From the NCBI RefSeq assembly GCF_001570545.1, contig NZ_BBXD01000016.1, positions 248,001 to 312,000 on the forward strand: a stretch of DNA of 64,000 bases, given 5' to 3'. The notes below the pieces were generated by a model. It was not told the DNA's origin. It made no database searches and saw only the letters and a list, made by a program, of their open reading frames with translations. The translations under genes were made by a program, and so were the position numbers. Positions within the stretch are counted from its first letter, which is position 1, and every line of letters begins with the position of its first letter. This DNA is from Herbidospora mongoliensis (GTDB taxonomy: Bacteria > Actinomycetota > Actinomycetes > Streptosporangiales > Streptosporangiaceae). Of the stretch, positions 32,942 to 40,964 are shown one piece after another.

Positions 32942-34037
32942 CCCCGCGCAGCAGGTCGGCCGGCTCGCGCCCCAGATGCCGCAGCACGCAGCACAGGTGC
33001 GAATAGACGGCGTCGGCGCGGGGGTAACGGTCGGTGGACGCGGCGCGTTCGTGCGCCTCGAAGGCGGCTATCAGGGATTCCGGGTAGTCGGCGAGGTAGA
33101 CGCCGGTGATGCGCGGCGCGAACGCCGACAGCTCCCGGTCGAGCTGCCAGTAGTAGGACACCAGGTCGGTGAGCGGCTCACAGGCTTTGACCAGGTCGTC
33201 GTGGTTGTCGAAGCGGGGCACCGGGTGGTCGTGGTCGCAGAAGGGCACGTCGTCCTCCGGCGCCGTCTCCGGCTGTCCGGGGTCGAGCGGCACGTCCGGG
33301 AACTCGATCTCGCCGTCACCGCCGGTCTCCAGGAGGATCCGGCGGGCCGTGGCGAGTGGCGGGTAGCCGAGCGTCAGGCCGCGCAGGGCCCTCGGCAGCT
33401 CCGCGAACGCGTCCACGCCCGCGAAGGTGTGGTTGGCGGGGGATTCCTTGCGATGGGACAGCAGCGCCCATGCGGCCGTCTCAGCGGCTTCGGGGGGCAG
33501 GACATCGCGGTAGCAGGCGACGAGGGCGTCCAGTTCGAACAGTTCGCCGTACGTCTCCTCGCGGCCCGCGGTGATGTGCAGGGCGTTGCCGTCGATCCGT
33601 TCGCGGTGATATTCCAGGCCCACTCTGCGGGCGCGGGTGCACCAGGCCTGGGCTTCTTCGAGGGGGAGCGTGAACCGGCCGAACGGCTTGCGCCCGGTGA
33701 GGAGGGCGCCGGCGATCCAGCGTTCACTCCACCCGGCTCCGTCGTAAGGCGCGGGATCGGCGGGATCTCTGAGCAGTCCCTGGGAAAGGACCTCGTTCCA
33801 CGGGCTCACTAGAGAACTTCTGAATCCGTTCATGGCGGGCCCGGAGAAATCCCAGATCCGGTATCCGTGCCAGACGGCCAGTATCCGCGTCCAGGAGCCG
33901 AACTCGTTTTCCGCCCGCTGTCCGTCGTAAAGGCCGTGTAATGGGTTGCCGAAGTCGTCCTGGAAGGGTCCGGGCTGGCACCGTCCTGCGGGGCTCACCG
34001 GCGTTCGATCATCAATTAGGGGCATCCAGCCGCGCAC
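32868..34037 (-). CDS. Protein of unknown function
   Basis: A 389-residue, probably cytosolic protein that I do not recognise. It lacks a signal peptide and membrane helices. Distinct features are an aromatic N-terminal stretch (SWTRILAVWHGYRIWDFSG), a His/Asp-rich patch (FCDHDHPVPRFDNHDD) that could bind metal, and a helical C-terminal part. The last 25 residues are Arg/Pro-rich and lie in the 74-bp overlap with the XRE gene, so the true end may be only weakly constrained. I chose GTG 34037 because AGGAGG lies 9 nt upstream; the frame is open to 34088. No function should be assigned. Confidence 0.6.
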   Translation of the reverse strand: MRGWMPLIDDRTPVSPAGRCQPGPFQDDFGNPLHGLYDGQRAENEFGSWTRILAVWHGYRIWDFSGPAMNGFRSSLVSPWNEVLSQGLLRDPADPAPYDGAGWSERWIAGALLTGRKPFGRFTLPLEEAQAWCTRARRVGLEYHRERIDGNALHITAGREETYGELFELDALVACYRDVLPPEAAETAAWALLSHRKESPANHTFAGVDAFAELPRALRGLTLGYPPLATARRILLETGGDGEIEFPDVPLDPGQPETAPEDDVPFCDHDHPVPRFDNHDDLVKACEPLTDLVSYYWQLDRELSAFAPRITGVYLADYPESLIAAFEAHERAASTDRYPRADAVYSHLCCVLRHLGREPADLLRGVRPPSRRAPGPGPRDRLPRRRTGS

Positions 34038-34181
34038 GGGGCCGGGCCTCCTTTCCGCCATAGGGATTGTCAGGCTCCCCACCGGCACCTTCAGAAGCGC
34101 GCCGAAACCGAAAAGAATTTTGCCCGATCAACGATCGGTCGCGCAATGCACCAAATTAACCATGGTGGGCAATTTGAGCTG

Positions 34182-34199
34182 CACGTGCATCTTCACGTG
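34182..34199. repeat. Tandem CACGTG palindromes
   Basis: Two CACGTG hexamers (34182-34187 and 34194-34199) lie 12 bp apart, about one helical turn, in the 230-bp AT-rich gap upstream of the unknown gene at 34037. They may be an operator; the gap itself holds no supported gene. Confidence 0.35.
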
Positions 34200-34267
34200 C
34201 CTTCGAAATCTATTTTCCCTTTTGTGCGGCCCGAATTCACCGTGCCTTCGAGACCGTTGGGGCAGGA

Positions 34268-34672
34268 TCAGCCGGTGGTGGCCGCTGACTCCGGCTCAAG
34301 GTGGGCCCGGAGCACCCGCCGCTGCGTGGGCAGCGCCTCGGAGTGGCGGATACGGCCCGCGTCGGTCAGGTTCACGAAGACCCCGCGCCGGTCGTCGGAG
34401 CACATCGACCGCATCACGAACCCGGACTTCTCCAGGCGGGCGATCAGCCGTGACAGGGCGCTCTGGCTCAGGCTCACGCCGGCGGCCAGCTCCTGGACCC
34501 GGAACTTCCCGTTGGGGCTCAGGCAGATCCCCTCGACCAGCCGGTCGAGCACCTCGAACTCGCTCACGCCCAGTTCGTGGTGCTCCTGCAGCTCCCGCTC
34601 CAGGTCGGACACGATCGCGGCGTGCCTGGCGGAGAGCTCACGCCAGGTCGAGACCACCTCGGTGTCGGTCAT
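34268..34672 (-). CDS. MarR family transcriptional regulator
   Basis: A 134-residue winged-helix repressor. Seen: EFEVLDRLVEG, the recognition segment VQELAAGVSLSQSALSRLI, the wing MRSMCSDDRRGVFVNLTDAG, and the usual helices at both ends for dimerisation. Two features fit a redox or phenolic sensor only weakly (one Cys in the wing). AGGAGT lies 5 nt before the ATG. It is divergent from an MFS exporter and the gap between them has both promoters and a repeat cluster, so it almost certainly represses the exporter and itself. Confidence 0.9.
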   Translation of the reverse strand: MTDTEVVSTWRELSARHAAIVSDLERELQEHHELGVSEFEVLDRLVEGICLSPNGKFRVQELAAGVSLSQSALSRLIARLEKSGFVMRSMCSDDRRGVFVNLTDAGRIRHSEALPTQRRVLRAHLEPESAATTG

Positions 34673-34699
34673 CTTCCACTCCTGATTTTCCTTCGCCGC

Positions 34700-34728
34700 A
34701 CCATAGCACCGGTGTCAACCACATGCAA
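34700..34728 (-). promoter_or_regulatory. Candidate marR promoter
   Basis: On the minus strand TTGCAT (34723-34728) and TATGGT (34700-34705) are 17 nt apart. The -35 overlaps the repeat block at 34723-34765, so the MarR protein could block its own transcription. Confidence 0.6.
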
Positions 34729-34765
34729 ATGCATTAATTGCTTGTGCATTGAATGCATGTGCATG
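34723..34765. promoter_or_regulatory. MarR operator region: cluster of ATGCA/TGCAT repeats
   Basis: Within 43 bp the hexamers ATGCAA, ATGCAT (twice) and TGTGCAT (twice) recur in both orientations, a strong contrast with the GC-rich surroundings. The block covers the -35 of marR and the promoter of the divergent MFS gene. It is the natural binding site for the MarR protein. Confidence 0.7.
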
Positions 34766-34771
34766 TAACGT
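34742..34771 (+). promoter_or_regulatory. Candidate promoter of the MarR-linked MFS gene, leaderless
   Basis: TTGTGC (34742-34747) and TAACGT (34766-34771) are 18 nt apart. The -10 ends 8 nt before the ATG at 34780 and no ribosome-binding site exists, so the mRNA probably starts at or near the A of the ATG. Confidence 0.5.
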
Positions 34772-34779
34772 CCACCCTC

Positions 34780-36192
34780 ATGATGTCTACTCGTGAGGGC
34801 CGCTGGGGGGCCTCCCTTTGGGGCGTCCTCATCGTGCTCTGCACCGTCGTCTTCCTCGACGGTCTCGACGTTTCGATGGTCGGCGTCGCCCTGCCGTCCA
34901 TCCAGGCCGAACTCGGCATGTCGACCCAGGCGCTCCAGTGGGTGGTGAGCGGGTACGTCCTCGGTTACGGCGGCCTGCTGCTCCTCGGCGGACGGACCGC
35001 CGATCTGCTGGGACGACGCAGGGTCCTGCTCGTCGCCCTGGGCGTCTTCGCCTTCGCCTCGCTGCTCGGCGGGATCGTCGACAACGGCGCGCTGCTGATC
35101 GCGGCCCGGTTCGTCAAGGGCATGTCGGCCGCCTTCACGGCGCCGGCGGCGCTGTCCATCATCACCACGACCTTCGCGGAGGGGCCCGAGCGCAACCGGG
35201 CGCTGAGCATCTTCACCGCCTGCGCGGCCAGCGGCTTCTCCCTCGGGCTGATCCTGTCGGGACTGCTGACCGAACTCGGCTGGCGGTGGACCTTCCTGAG
35301 CCCGGTCCCGGTCGCCCTCGTCGCGCTGATCGCGGGGGCCCGGCTGCTGCCGAAGTCGGAGGAGCGCAGTGAGGGGGGCTACGACCTCTTCGGGGCGTTC
35401 ACCATCACCGCCGGGATGCTGCTGCTCGTGTTCACCGTGGTCGAGGCGCCGGAGGTGGCCGTGGGGCGTACCGTCCTGACGGGCCTGGCCGCCGTCGTGC
35501 TGCTGGGGCTCTTCGTCTGGTGGGAGCAGCGGGTCAAGCATCCGCTGGTGCGGCTCGGGATCCTCAGGTCGGCGCCGCTCCGCCGTGCCAACCTCGGGCT
35601 GGTCATCCTCTTCGGGTCCTACGTCGGGTTCCAGTTCGTGGCCATGCAGTACTTCCAGAACATGCTCGGCTGGTCGGCTCTGGCCACCTCGCTGGCCTTC
35701 CTGCCCGCGGGGCTGCTCGTCGCGCTGTTCTCCACCAAGGTCGGGTCGCTGGCCGACAGGTTCGGGACCCAGAAGATCATCCTGGCGGGGGCGGTGTCGC
35801 TGGTGCTGGCCTATCTGGTGTTCCTCAACCTCGACATGAGCCCGTCGCTGTGGTTGATCATTCCGGGCATGCTGCTGCTCGGCGGGGCGTTCGCGCTGGC
35901 GTTCCCCTCGCTCAACATCCAGGGCACCAACGGAGTTGACGACGCGGAACAGGGGCTCGCGTCGGGGCTCATCAACACCTCCGGCCAGATCGGCGGGGCG
36001 GTCGTGCTGGCCATCGTCACAGCCACCCTGACCTCGGGCGTCGGGGGCGACGACCCGTTGGGGTCGACACGTGCGGCGATCGTCATCTCGGCCGTGTTCG
36101 CGCTGATCGGGCTGGGGATCGCGATCACCGGGGTGGTGGCCGGGAGGAGGCGGCGTACACCTGTTTCCGAAACGGTTCTGGAGACCGTGTAA
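34780..36192 (+). CDS. MFS drug exporter, DHA2 (EmrB/QacA) type
   Basis: A 470-residue efflux pump with about 14 helices. MFS signatures are visible: DGLDVSMVGVALPSIQ (first helix, typical of EmrB/QacA proton-drug antiporters), GGRTADLLGRRRVLLVAL (motif A) and ARFVKGMSAAFTAPAALS. It is regulated by the adjacent MarR gene through the operator at 34723-34765, which suggests induction by its own substrate. Start: ATG 34780 or the adjacent ATG 34783; the first would make the protein one residue longer. Not related closely to the exporter at 22373, which has a long C-terminal tail. Confidence 0.87.
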   Translation: MMSTREGRWGASLWGVLIVLCTVVFLDGLDVSMVGVALPSIQAELGMSTQALQWVVSGYVLGYGGLLLLGGRTADLLGRRRVLLVALGVFAFASLLGGIVDNGALLIAARFVKGMSAAFTAPAALSIITTTFAEGPERNRALSIFTACAASGFSLGLILSGLLTELGWRWTFLSPVPVALVALIAGARLLPKSEERSEGGYDLFGAFTITAGMLLLVFTVVEAPEVAVGRTVLTGLAAVVLLGLFVWWEQRVKHPLVRLGILRSAPLRRANLGLVILFGSYVGFQFVAMQYFQNMLGWSALATSLAFLPAGLLVALFSTKVGSLADRFGTQKIILAGAVSLVLAYLVFLNLDMSPSLWLIIPGMLLLGGAFALAFPSLNIQGTNGVDDAEQGLASGLINTSGQIGGAVVLAIVTATLTSGVGGDDPLGSTRAAIVISAVFALIGLGIAITGVVAGRRRRTPVSETVLETV

Positions 36193-36218
36193 CAGATCAT
36201 ATTTATGCAGGTCCACGC

Positions 36219-36224
36219 TAGTAT
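36219..36224 (+). promoter_or_regulatory. -10 element of add, leaderless start
   Basis: TAGTAT ends 6 nt before the add ATG, the spacing expected if transcription begins at the ATG itself. No ribosome-binding site and no strong -35 were seen. Confidence 0.5.
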
Positions 36225-36230
36225 GCCGCA

Positions 36231-37304
36231 ATGACCCTGCCCACTTTTGAGCAGATCCGCCAGGCCCCCAAGGTGCTTCTTCACGATCACCTGGATGGGG
36301 GCCTGCGCACGGAGACGATCATCGAGCTGGCCCGCGAGACCGGCTACGACAGACTGCCCTCCACCGATGCCGCCGAGCTGGCCGCGTGGTTCCGCGCGTC
36401 GGCCGACTCGGGGTCGCTGGAGCGCTACCTGGAGACCTTCGCCCACACCGTGGGCGTCATGCAGACCCGCGAGGCGCTGATCAGGGTGGCCGCGGAGTGC
36501 GCGGAGGATCTCGCCAACGACGGAGTGGTCTACGCCGAGGTCCGCTACGCGCCCGAACAGCACACCGAGCGCGGGCTGACCCTCGACGAGATCGTCCAGG
36601 CGGTCAACGAGGGGTTCCGGCTCGGGTCCGAAGGACGCGGGATCCGGGTCGGGGCGCTGCTCACGGCCATGCGGCACCAGGCCAGGTCGATGGAGATCGC
36701 CGAGCTGGCGGTGCGCTACCGCGACGTCGGGGTCGTCGGGTTCGACATCGCCGGGGCCGAGGCGGGCTATCCGCCCACGCGGCACATCGACGCCTTCGAA
36801 TACCTGCAGCGGGAGAACGCCCACTTCACCATCCACGCCGGTGAGGGGTTCGGGCTGCCGTCGATCTGGCAGGCCATCCAGTGGTGCGGGGCCGATCGGC
36901 TCGGCCACGGTGTGCGGATCATCGACGACATCACCGTCTCCGGAGGCGACACCAAGCTGGGCCGGCTCGCCGCCTACGTGCGCGACATGCGGATCCCGCT
37001 GGAGATGTGCCCGACGTCCAACATCCAGACCGGGGCGGCCGACTCGATCGCCGACCACCCGATCGGGCTGCTGCGCCGGCTCCAGTTCCGGGTCACCGTC
37101 AACACCGACAACCGGTTGATGAGCGGCACCTCGGTGACCAAGGAGTTCGCCCAGCTCGTCGAGGCCTTCGGTTACGGCTGGGACGACCTCCAGTGGTTCA
37201 CGGTCAACGCCATGAAATCGGCCTTCATCCCGTTCGATGACCGGCTCGCGCTGATCAACGGGGTGATCAAGCCGGGATTCGCACAGTTGAAGTGGCGCGG
37301 ATGA
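36231..37304 (+). CDS. add: Adenosine deaminase
   Basis: Deaminates adenosine and deoxyadenosine to inosine forms for purine salvage. The 357-residue protein has the zinc ligands H18-x-H20 (LLHDHLDGG), the catalytic HAGEGFG segment (about 202-208), RLGHGVRI (zinc His) and NTDNRLMSG (about 289-297, the Asp ligand). It belongs functionally with the importer, cdd and deoA genes at 15.5-22.3 kb and with PNP at 39.6 kb, but is now separated from the first set by about 14 kb. It overlaps the PH-domain gene by ATGA. Confidence 0.95.
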   Translation: MTLPTFEQIRQAPKVLLHDHLDGGLRTETIIELARETGYDRLPSTDAAELAAWFRASADSGSLERYLETFAHTVGVMQTREALIRVAAECAEDLANDGVVYAEVRYAPEQHTERGLTLDEIVQAVNEGFRLGSEGRGIRVGALLTAMRHQARSMEIAELAVRYRDVGVVGFDIAGAEAGYPPTRHIDAFEYLQRENAHFTIHAGEGFGLPSIWQAIQWCGADRLGHGVRIIDDITVSGGDTKLGRLAAYVRDMRIPLEMCPTSNIQTGAADSIADHPIGLLRRLQFRVTVNTDNRLMSGTSVTKEFAQLVEAFGYGWDDLQWFTVNAMKSAFIPFDDRLALINGVIKPGFAQLKWRG

Positions 37305-37900
37305 CCTTCCGTTCGAAGACGGCCTGGTTCTTCGGCTGGGCGTGGCTCGTGTTCGTCGCGATCAACACGGTCGACCTGATCGTGCGCGGCACCCTGCCGT
37401 CGGCGCTGGTCGTGGGAGCCTTCCTCGGGCTCGTCACCTGGATGACCTACTTCCTGGCGCTGCGGCCGGCGACGATCACCGAGCAGGGTGGCCTGCGGGT
37501 CCGCAACCCCTTCCGCACCGCCTACCTGCCGTGGTCGGCCATCGACGAGGTCTCCGTGACCGGCGCGATCACGATCACCGCGGGTGAGCTGACCGTCCGC
37601 TGCTGGACGCCCATGCCCACCGCACGCGAGCGGGCCAAGAGCCTGCGGCAGCAGGACCGCCAGGTCAAGCGGGGCCGCTACCCGACCTCAGAGGTGACCC
37701 TGTCGAAGGGCGAGCAGGCCGCCCGCGAGGCGATGGCCGGACGCACCCACGCCGACTGGGTGGCCGACCAGATCAGGGAAGCGGCCACGGTCAGGAAGCG
37801 CCAGTCCACCGGCGAGCCGACCGTGACGTGGGCGATCGACTCGATCGCGGCGACGGTGGCGATGGTCGCCCTGGCCGTCGCCGCGATCCTGGCGCTTTAA
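37301..37900 (+). CDS. PH-domain membrane protein
   Basis: A 199-residue membrane protein. Two helices near the N terminus (about 10-27 and 33-52) precede a short bacterial PH-like domain (about 60-105, [17 protein letters not shown], then [12 protein letters not shown]), and a third helix (about 175-198) closes it. Such proteins are common beside purine genes in actinobacteria; function is unknown. The ATG overlaps the add stop codon. An alternative GTG 3 codons upstream (37292) is less likely because the 4-nt overlap gives coupling. Confidence 0.75.
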   Translation: MTFRSKTAWFFGWAWLVFVAINTVDLIVRGTLPSALVVGAFLGLVTWMTYFLALRPATITEQGGLRVRNPFRTAYLPWSAIDEVSVTGAITITAGELTVRCWTPMPTARERAKSLRQQDRQVKRGRYPTSEVTLSKGEQAAREAMAGRTHADWVADQIREAATVRKRQSTGEPTVTWAIDSIAATVAMVALAVAAILAL

Positions 37901-37948
37901 GCGGGGTGCGGCGATGGTCATGTGAGCCACCGCCGCAGACAGCGCGCT

Positions 37949-39583
37949 TCAGAGCGAGAGCGCCTCGCGCAGGTCGGCTTTCAGCGCCTCGATCTGCTCC
38001 GCCGCCGCTGCTCTCGTCGCGACGATCTCCGTCACCGGGAGCACCAGCTCCAGGTAGCACTTGAGCTTCGGCTCGGTGCCGCTCGGCCGGATCACCACCC
38101 GGCCGCCGCCGGACAGCCGATAGCGCAGGCCGTCGGTCGGGGGCAGGTCGGGGGAGCCCGCCGCCAGGTCGTCGATCGACTCGACGGCCCGTCCGCCCAG
38201 CTCGACGGGCGGGTCGGCGCGGAGCCGGGACATCGCGCCGGTGATCTGGGACAGGTCGTCGACGCGGAAGGAGAGCTGGCTGGTGGCGTGCAGGCCGTAG
38301 CGGAGCGCCTGGTCGTCGAGCAGGTCGGTCAGGCTCAGGCCGCGCTGCTTGGCCTCGGCGGCGATGCCCGCGACGGTCAGGGCCGCGCCGATGCCGTCCT
38401 TGTCGTGAACGGGCAGGCCCTCGTCGGAGCCGACGCTGTAGCCCAGCGCCTCCTCGTAGCCGAAGATCAGCCCGCTGCCGGCTTTCATGATCCACTTGAA
38501 GCCGGTCAGGGTCTCGCGGTGCCGTACGCCATAAGCCTCGGCGATCCGCCCGAGCAGCGACGACGACACGATCGTGGAGGCCACCAGGCGGTCGGGGGCG
38601 CTCGTCGAGCGCAGCACGTGTTCGGCCAGCAGGCCGCCCACCTCGTCACCGGTGAGCATCCGGAACGTGCCATCGGCCTGGCGGGCGCCCACGGCGCAGC
38701 GGTCGGCGTCGGGGTCGTTGGCGATCACCAGGTCGGCGCTGACGGCCGACGCGGAGGCGAGTTCCAGGGCCAGGTCCATGGCGCCCGGCTCCTCCGGGTT
38801 CGGGAACGCCACGGTCGGGAAGTCGGGGTCGGGGCGTGACTGCACCCCGACGCTCATCGGCGAGGCGAACCCCGCCTGCATGAACGCCTGCCCCAGCGTG
38901 GTCCCGCCGACGCCGTGCAGGGGGGTGTACGCCACCCTGAGCTCGCGCGCCGTCCCGAGCGGCAACGAGATCAGCGCCTCGATGTAGGGCGTCAGGATGT
39001 CGCGGGCCGACAGGATCGCCCACTCCTCGCCGAGCGGGAGCTCGTCGACCCGGCCGGCAGCGTCGATCGCGGCGGAGATCTCCGCGTCGACCGGCGGGAT
39101 GATCTGGGCGCCGTCGCCCCAGTAGACCTTGTAACCGTTGTCGCGCGGCGGGTTGTGCGATGCCGTGACCATGACCCCGGCGTCGGCCTTCAGATGGCGC
39201 ACCGCGAAGGCCAGCACCGGCGTCGGGTAGAGGCCGCCCATCAGCGAGACCGTCAGGCCCGCGCCGGTCAGGACGGCGGCGGTGTCCCGCGCGAACACGT
39301 CGGAGTTGTGCCGCGCGTCGTAACCGACGACCACGTGACGGCCCGGCCCCAGCACGCTCGCGAGGCCCGCCGCCGCGCGCATCACGGTCACCCGGTTCAT
39401 CCGGTTGGGGCCCGCGCCCAGTTCGCCGCGCAGACCGGCCGTGCCGAACTCCAGTTTCGTGCCGAACCGGTCGGTCAGCCCGTCGTCGTCGCCCGATTCC
39501 AGCAGCGACTCCAGTTCCGCCCGGGTCACCGGGTCGGGGTCCTGGCCGAGCCATTCCCGTGCGAGTGTCGTCAGATCGTTCAT
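37949..39583 (-). CDS. Phosphosugar mutase (phosphomannomutase/phosphoglucomutase)
   Basis: A 544-residue alpha-D-phosphohexomutase that moves phosphate between C1 and C6 (or C5 for pentoses). The catalytic phosphoserine is S142 in VTASHNPP; the metal loop DPDADR occurs near residue 295; the sugar-binding GYEEALGYSVG and the phosphate-binding RPSGTEPKLK end the enzyme. The location beside PNP suggests phosphopentomutase activity (ribose 1-phosphate to ribose 5-phosphate), a role reported for some members of this family, but this is inferred. The start overlaps nothing; PNP ends 14 bp upstream on the same strand. Confidence 0.9.
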   Translation of the reverse strand: MNDLTTLAREWLGQDPDPVTRAELESLLESGDDDGLTDRFGTKLEFGTAGLRGELGAGPNRMNRVTVMRAAAGLASVLGPGRHVVVGYDARHNSDVFARDTAAVLTGAGLTVSLMGGLYPTPVLAFAVRHLKADAGVMVTASHNPPRDNGYKVYWGDGAQIIPPVDAEISAAIDAAGRVDELPLGEEWAILSARDILTPYIEALISLPLGTARELRVAYTPLHGVGGTTLGQAFMQAGFASPMSVGVQSRPDPDFPTVAFPNPEEPGAMDLALELASASAVSADLVIANDPDADRCAVGARQADGTFRMLTGDEVGGLLAEHVLRSTSAPDRLVASTIVSSSLLGRIAEAYGVRHRETLTGFKWIMKAGSGLIFGYEEALGYSVGSDEGLPVHDKDGIGAALTVAGIAAEAKQRGLSLTDLLDDQALRYGLHATSQLSFRVDDLSQITGAMSRLRADPPVELGGRAVESIDDLAAGSPDLPPTDGLRYRLSGGGRVVIRPSGTEPKLKCYLELVLPVTEIVATRAAAAEQIEALKADLREALSL

Positions 39584-39597
39584 CGCCGTCCCCGATT

Positions 39598-40397
39598 TAG
39601 AGCTTGCCGACGACCTGGCTCAGCAGGCCGCCCATCCGCTGCGCGGTGGCCCGGCCGACCTCAAGGACCTCCTCGTGGTTCAGCGGCTCCCCGACGAGCC
39701 CGGCGCCCGGATTGGTGACCAGCGACAGCGCCAGCACCTCCGCGCCGGCCTGCCGGGCCGCGATGGCCTCCAGCACAGTCGACATGCCGATCAGATCCCC
39801 GCCAAGGGTGCGGAGCATGCGAATCTCGGCCGGAGTCTCATAAGTCGGACCCCGGAACGCGACGTACACGCCCTCGGCCAGGGAAGAGTCGGTCTCCCTG
39901 GCCAGCGTACGCAGCCGCTTGGAGTAGACCTCGGTCAGGTCGAGGAAGGTCGCGCCGGTCAGCGGGTTCGCGCCGGTCATGTTGATGTGGTCGCTGATCA
40001 GGACCGGGTCGCCCACGTTCTGGGTCTCCGGCCGCAGACCGCCGGCGGCGTTGGTCAGCACGACCACCTGAGCCCCGGCCGCGCAGGCGGTCCGGACCCC
40101 GTGGACGACCGGCTCGACGCCGAGTCCTTCATAGAGGTGGGTGCGGCCCAGGAAGATCAGGACGTTCTGGCCATTAGATGCTTTGACGGCTCGGATCCGC
40201 CCCGCGTGGCCCTCGACGGCCGGAGGCGCGAAACCGGGCAGATCGGTCGAAGGAAACTCGGCCAGGGGCTCGCCGATGGCGTCGGCGGCCGGCACCCAGC
40301 CGGACCCCATCACGAGCGCGACGTCGAACGCGTCGACACCCGTCTTCGCGCGCAGCGCGGACGCCGCCTCGGCGGCCAGGGAAAAAGCGTTACTCAC
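39598..40397 (-). CDS. Purine nucleoside phosphorylase
   Basis: Cleaves purine nucleosides with phosphate to base and (deoxy)ribose 1-phosphate. The 266-residue trimeric-type enzyme has VALVMGSGWVPAAD (phosphate site), IFLGRTHLYEG, VVLTNAAGGLRPE and FRGPTYETPAEIRMLRTLGG, all PNP signatures. The GTG start at 40397 has GGAG only one nucleotide upstream, so initiation may be leaderless or weak. It is preceded by the cyclotransferase-like gene with a gap of 17 bp and followed by the mutase, so the three genes form one transcript that converts purine nucleosides to sugar phosphate. Confidence 0.93.
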
Positions 40398-40414
40398 GCT
40401 CCTGAGCGTACAGA

Positions 40415-40867
40415 TCAGTCACCGAGGGACTTACAGGGACGGGCACGCAGTTCGTGGACGTAGTCATCGGGTGCCCCCGCCTTCTCGGCGGCATCGGCGA
40501 TGATGCCGAGATAACGCGCCGAGGGAAGGCCGCCCTCATAGGAGTCGACCACGTAGAACCAGGCCAGCACGTCGCCGTCGAGCGTGGCCACCCGCAGCCG
40601 GATCTTCTTGTAAAGCCCCAGGTCGAGGCCTGTCCACTGGTCGAGCGACGGTTCGTCCCACTCGGGGACGTCGTAGAGGACGATGAACACCTGCGCGCCG
40701 TCGTCTTCGACCACGGTGGCCAGCGGACCCGCCCAGCCGACCTCTTCACCGCCGAAGGTGAGCCGCCAGCCTGTCAGCCAGCCGGTTCCCCTCATCGGCG
40801 AGTGGGGCGCCCGCTCAGCCATCTGCTTCGGATCCATGTTGCTGCCATAGGCGGCGTATACAGGCAC
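40415..40867 (-). CDS. Gamma-glutamylcyclotransferase-like (AIG2/GGCT) protein
   Basis: A 150-residue protein with the AIG2/GGCT fold: VYAAYGSNMDP at the N terminus (the YGSN substrate loop) and VFIVLYDVPEWDE. Family members convert gamma-glutamyl amines to 5-oxoproline. The conserved catalytic Glu cannot be placed without an alignment; a candidate is the Glu of DVPEWDE or of DSYEGGLP. Its position upstream of PNP and the mutase is a common actinobacterial arrangement without known logic. Confidence 0.7.
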   Translation of the reverse strand: MPVYAAYGSNMDPKQMAERAPHSPMRGTGWLTGWRLTFGGEEVGWAGPLATVVEDDGAQVFIVLYDVPEWDEPSLDQWTGLDLGLYKKIRLRVATLDGDVLAWFYVVDSYEGGLPSARYLGIIADAAEKAGAPDDYVHELRARPCKSLGD

Positions 40868-40964
40868 CTCGTCAGCCTAAACCAAGATCGCCCGCAGGAC
40901 CGGCCGTGGCGGTTCCACGTAGTCGTGCCGTTACCACCTTCCTGGGTACGGAAGAATGGGACAT

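Noticed and set aside
34038-34267. A small gene between the unknown protein and marR
   Set aside because: No frame has both a ribosome-binding site and coding composition.
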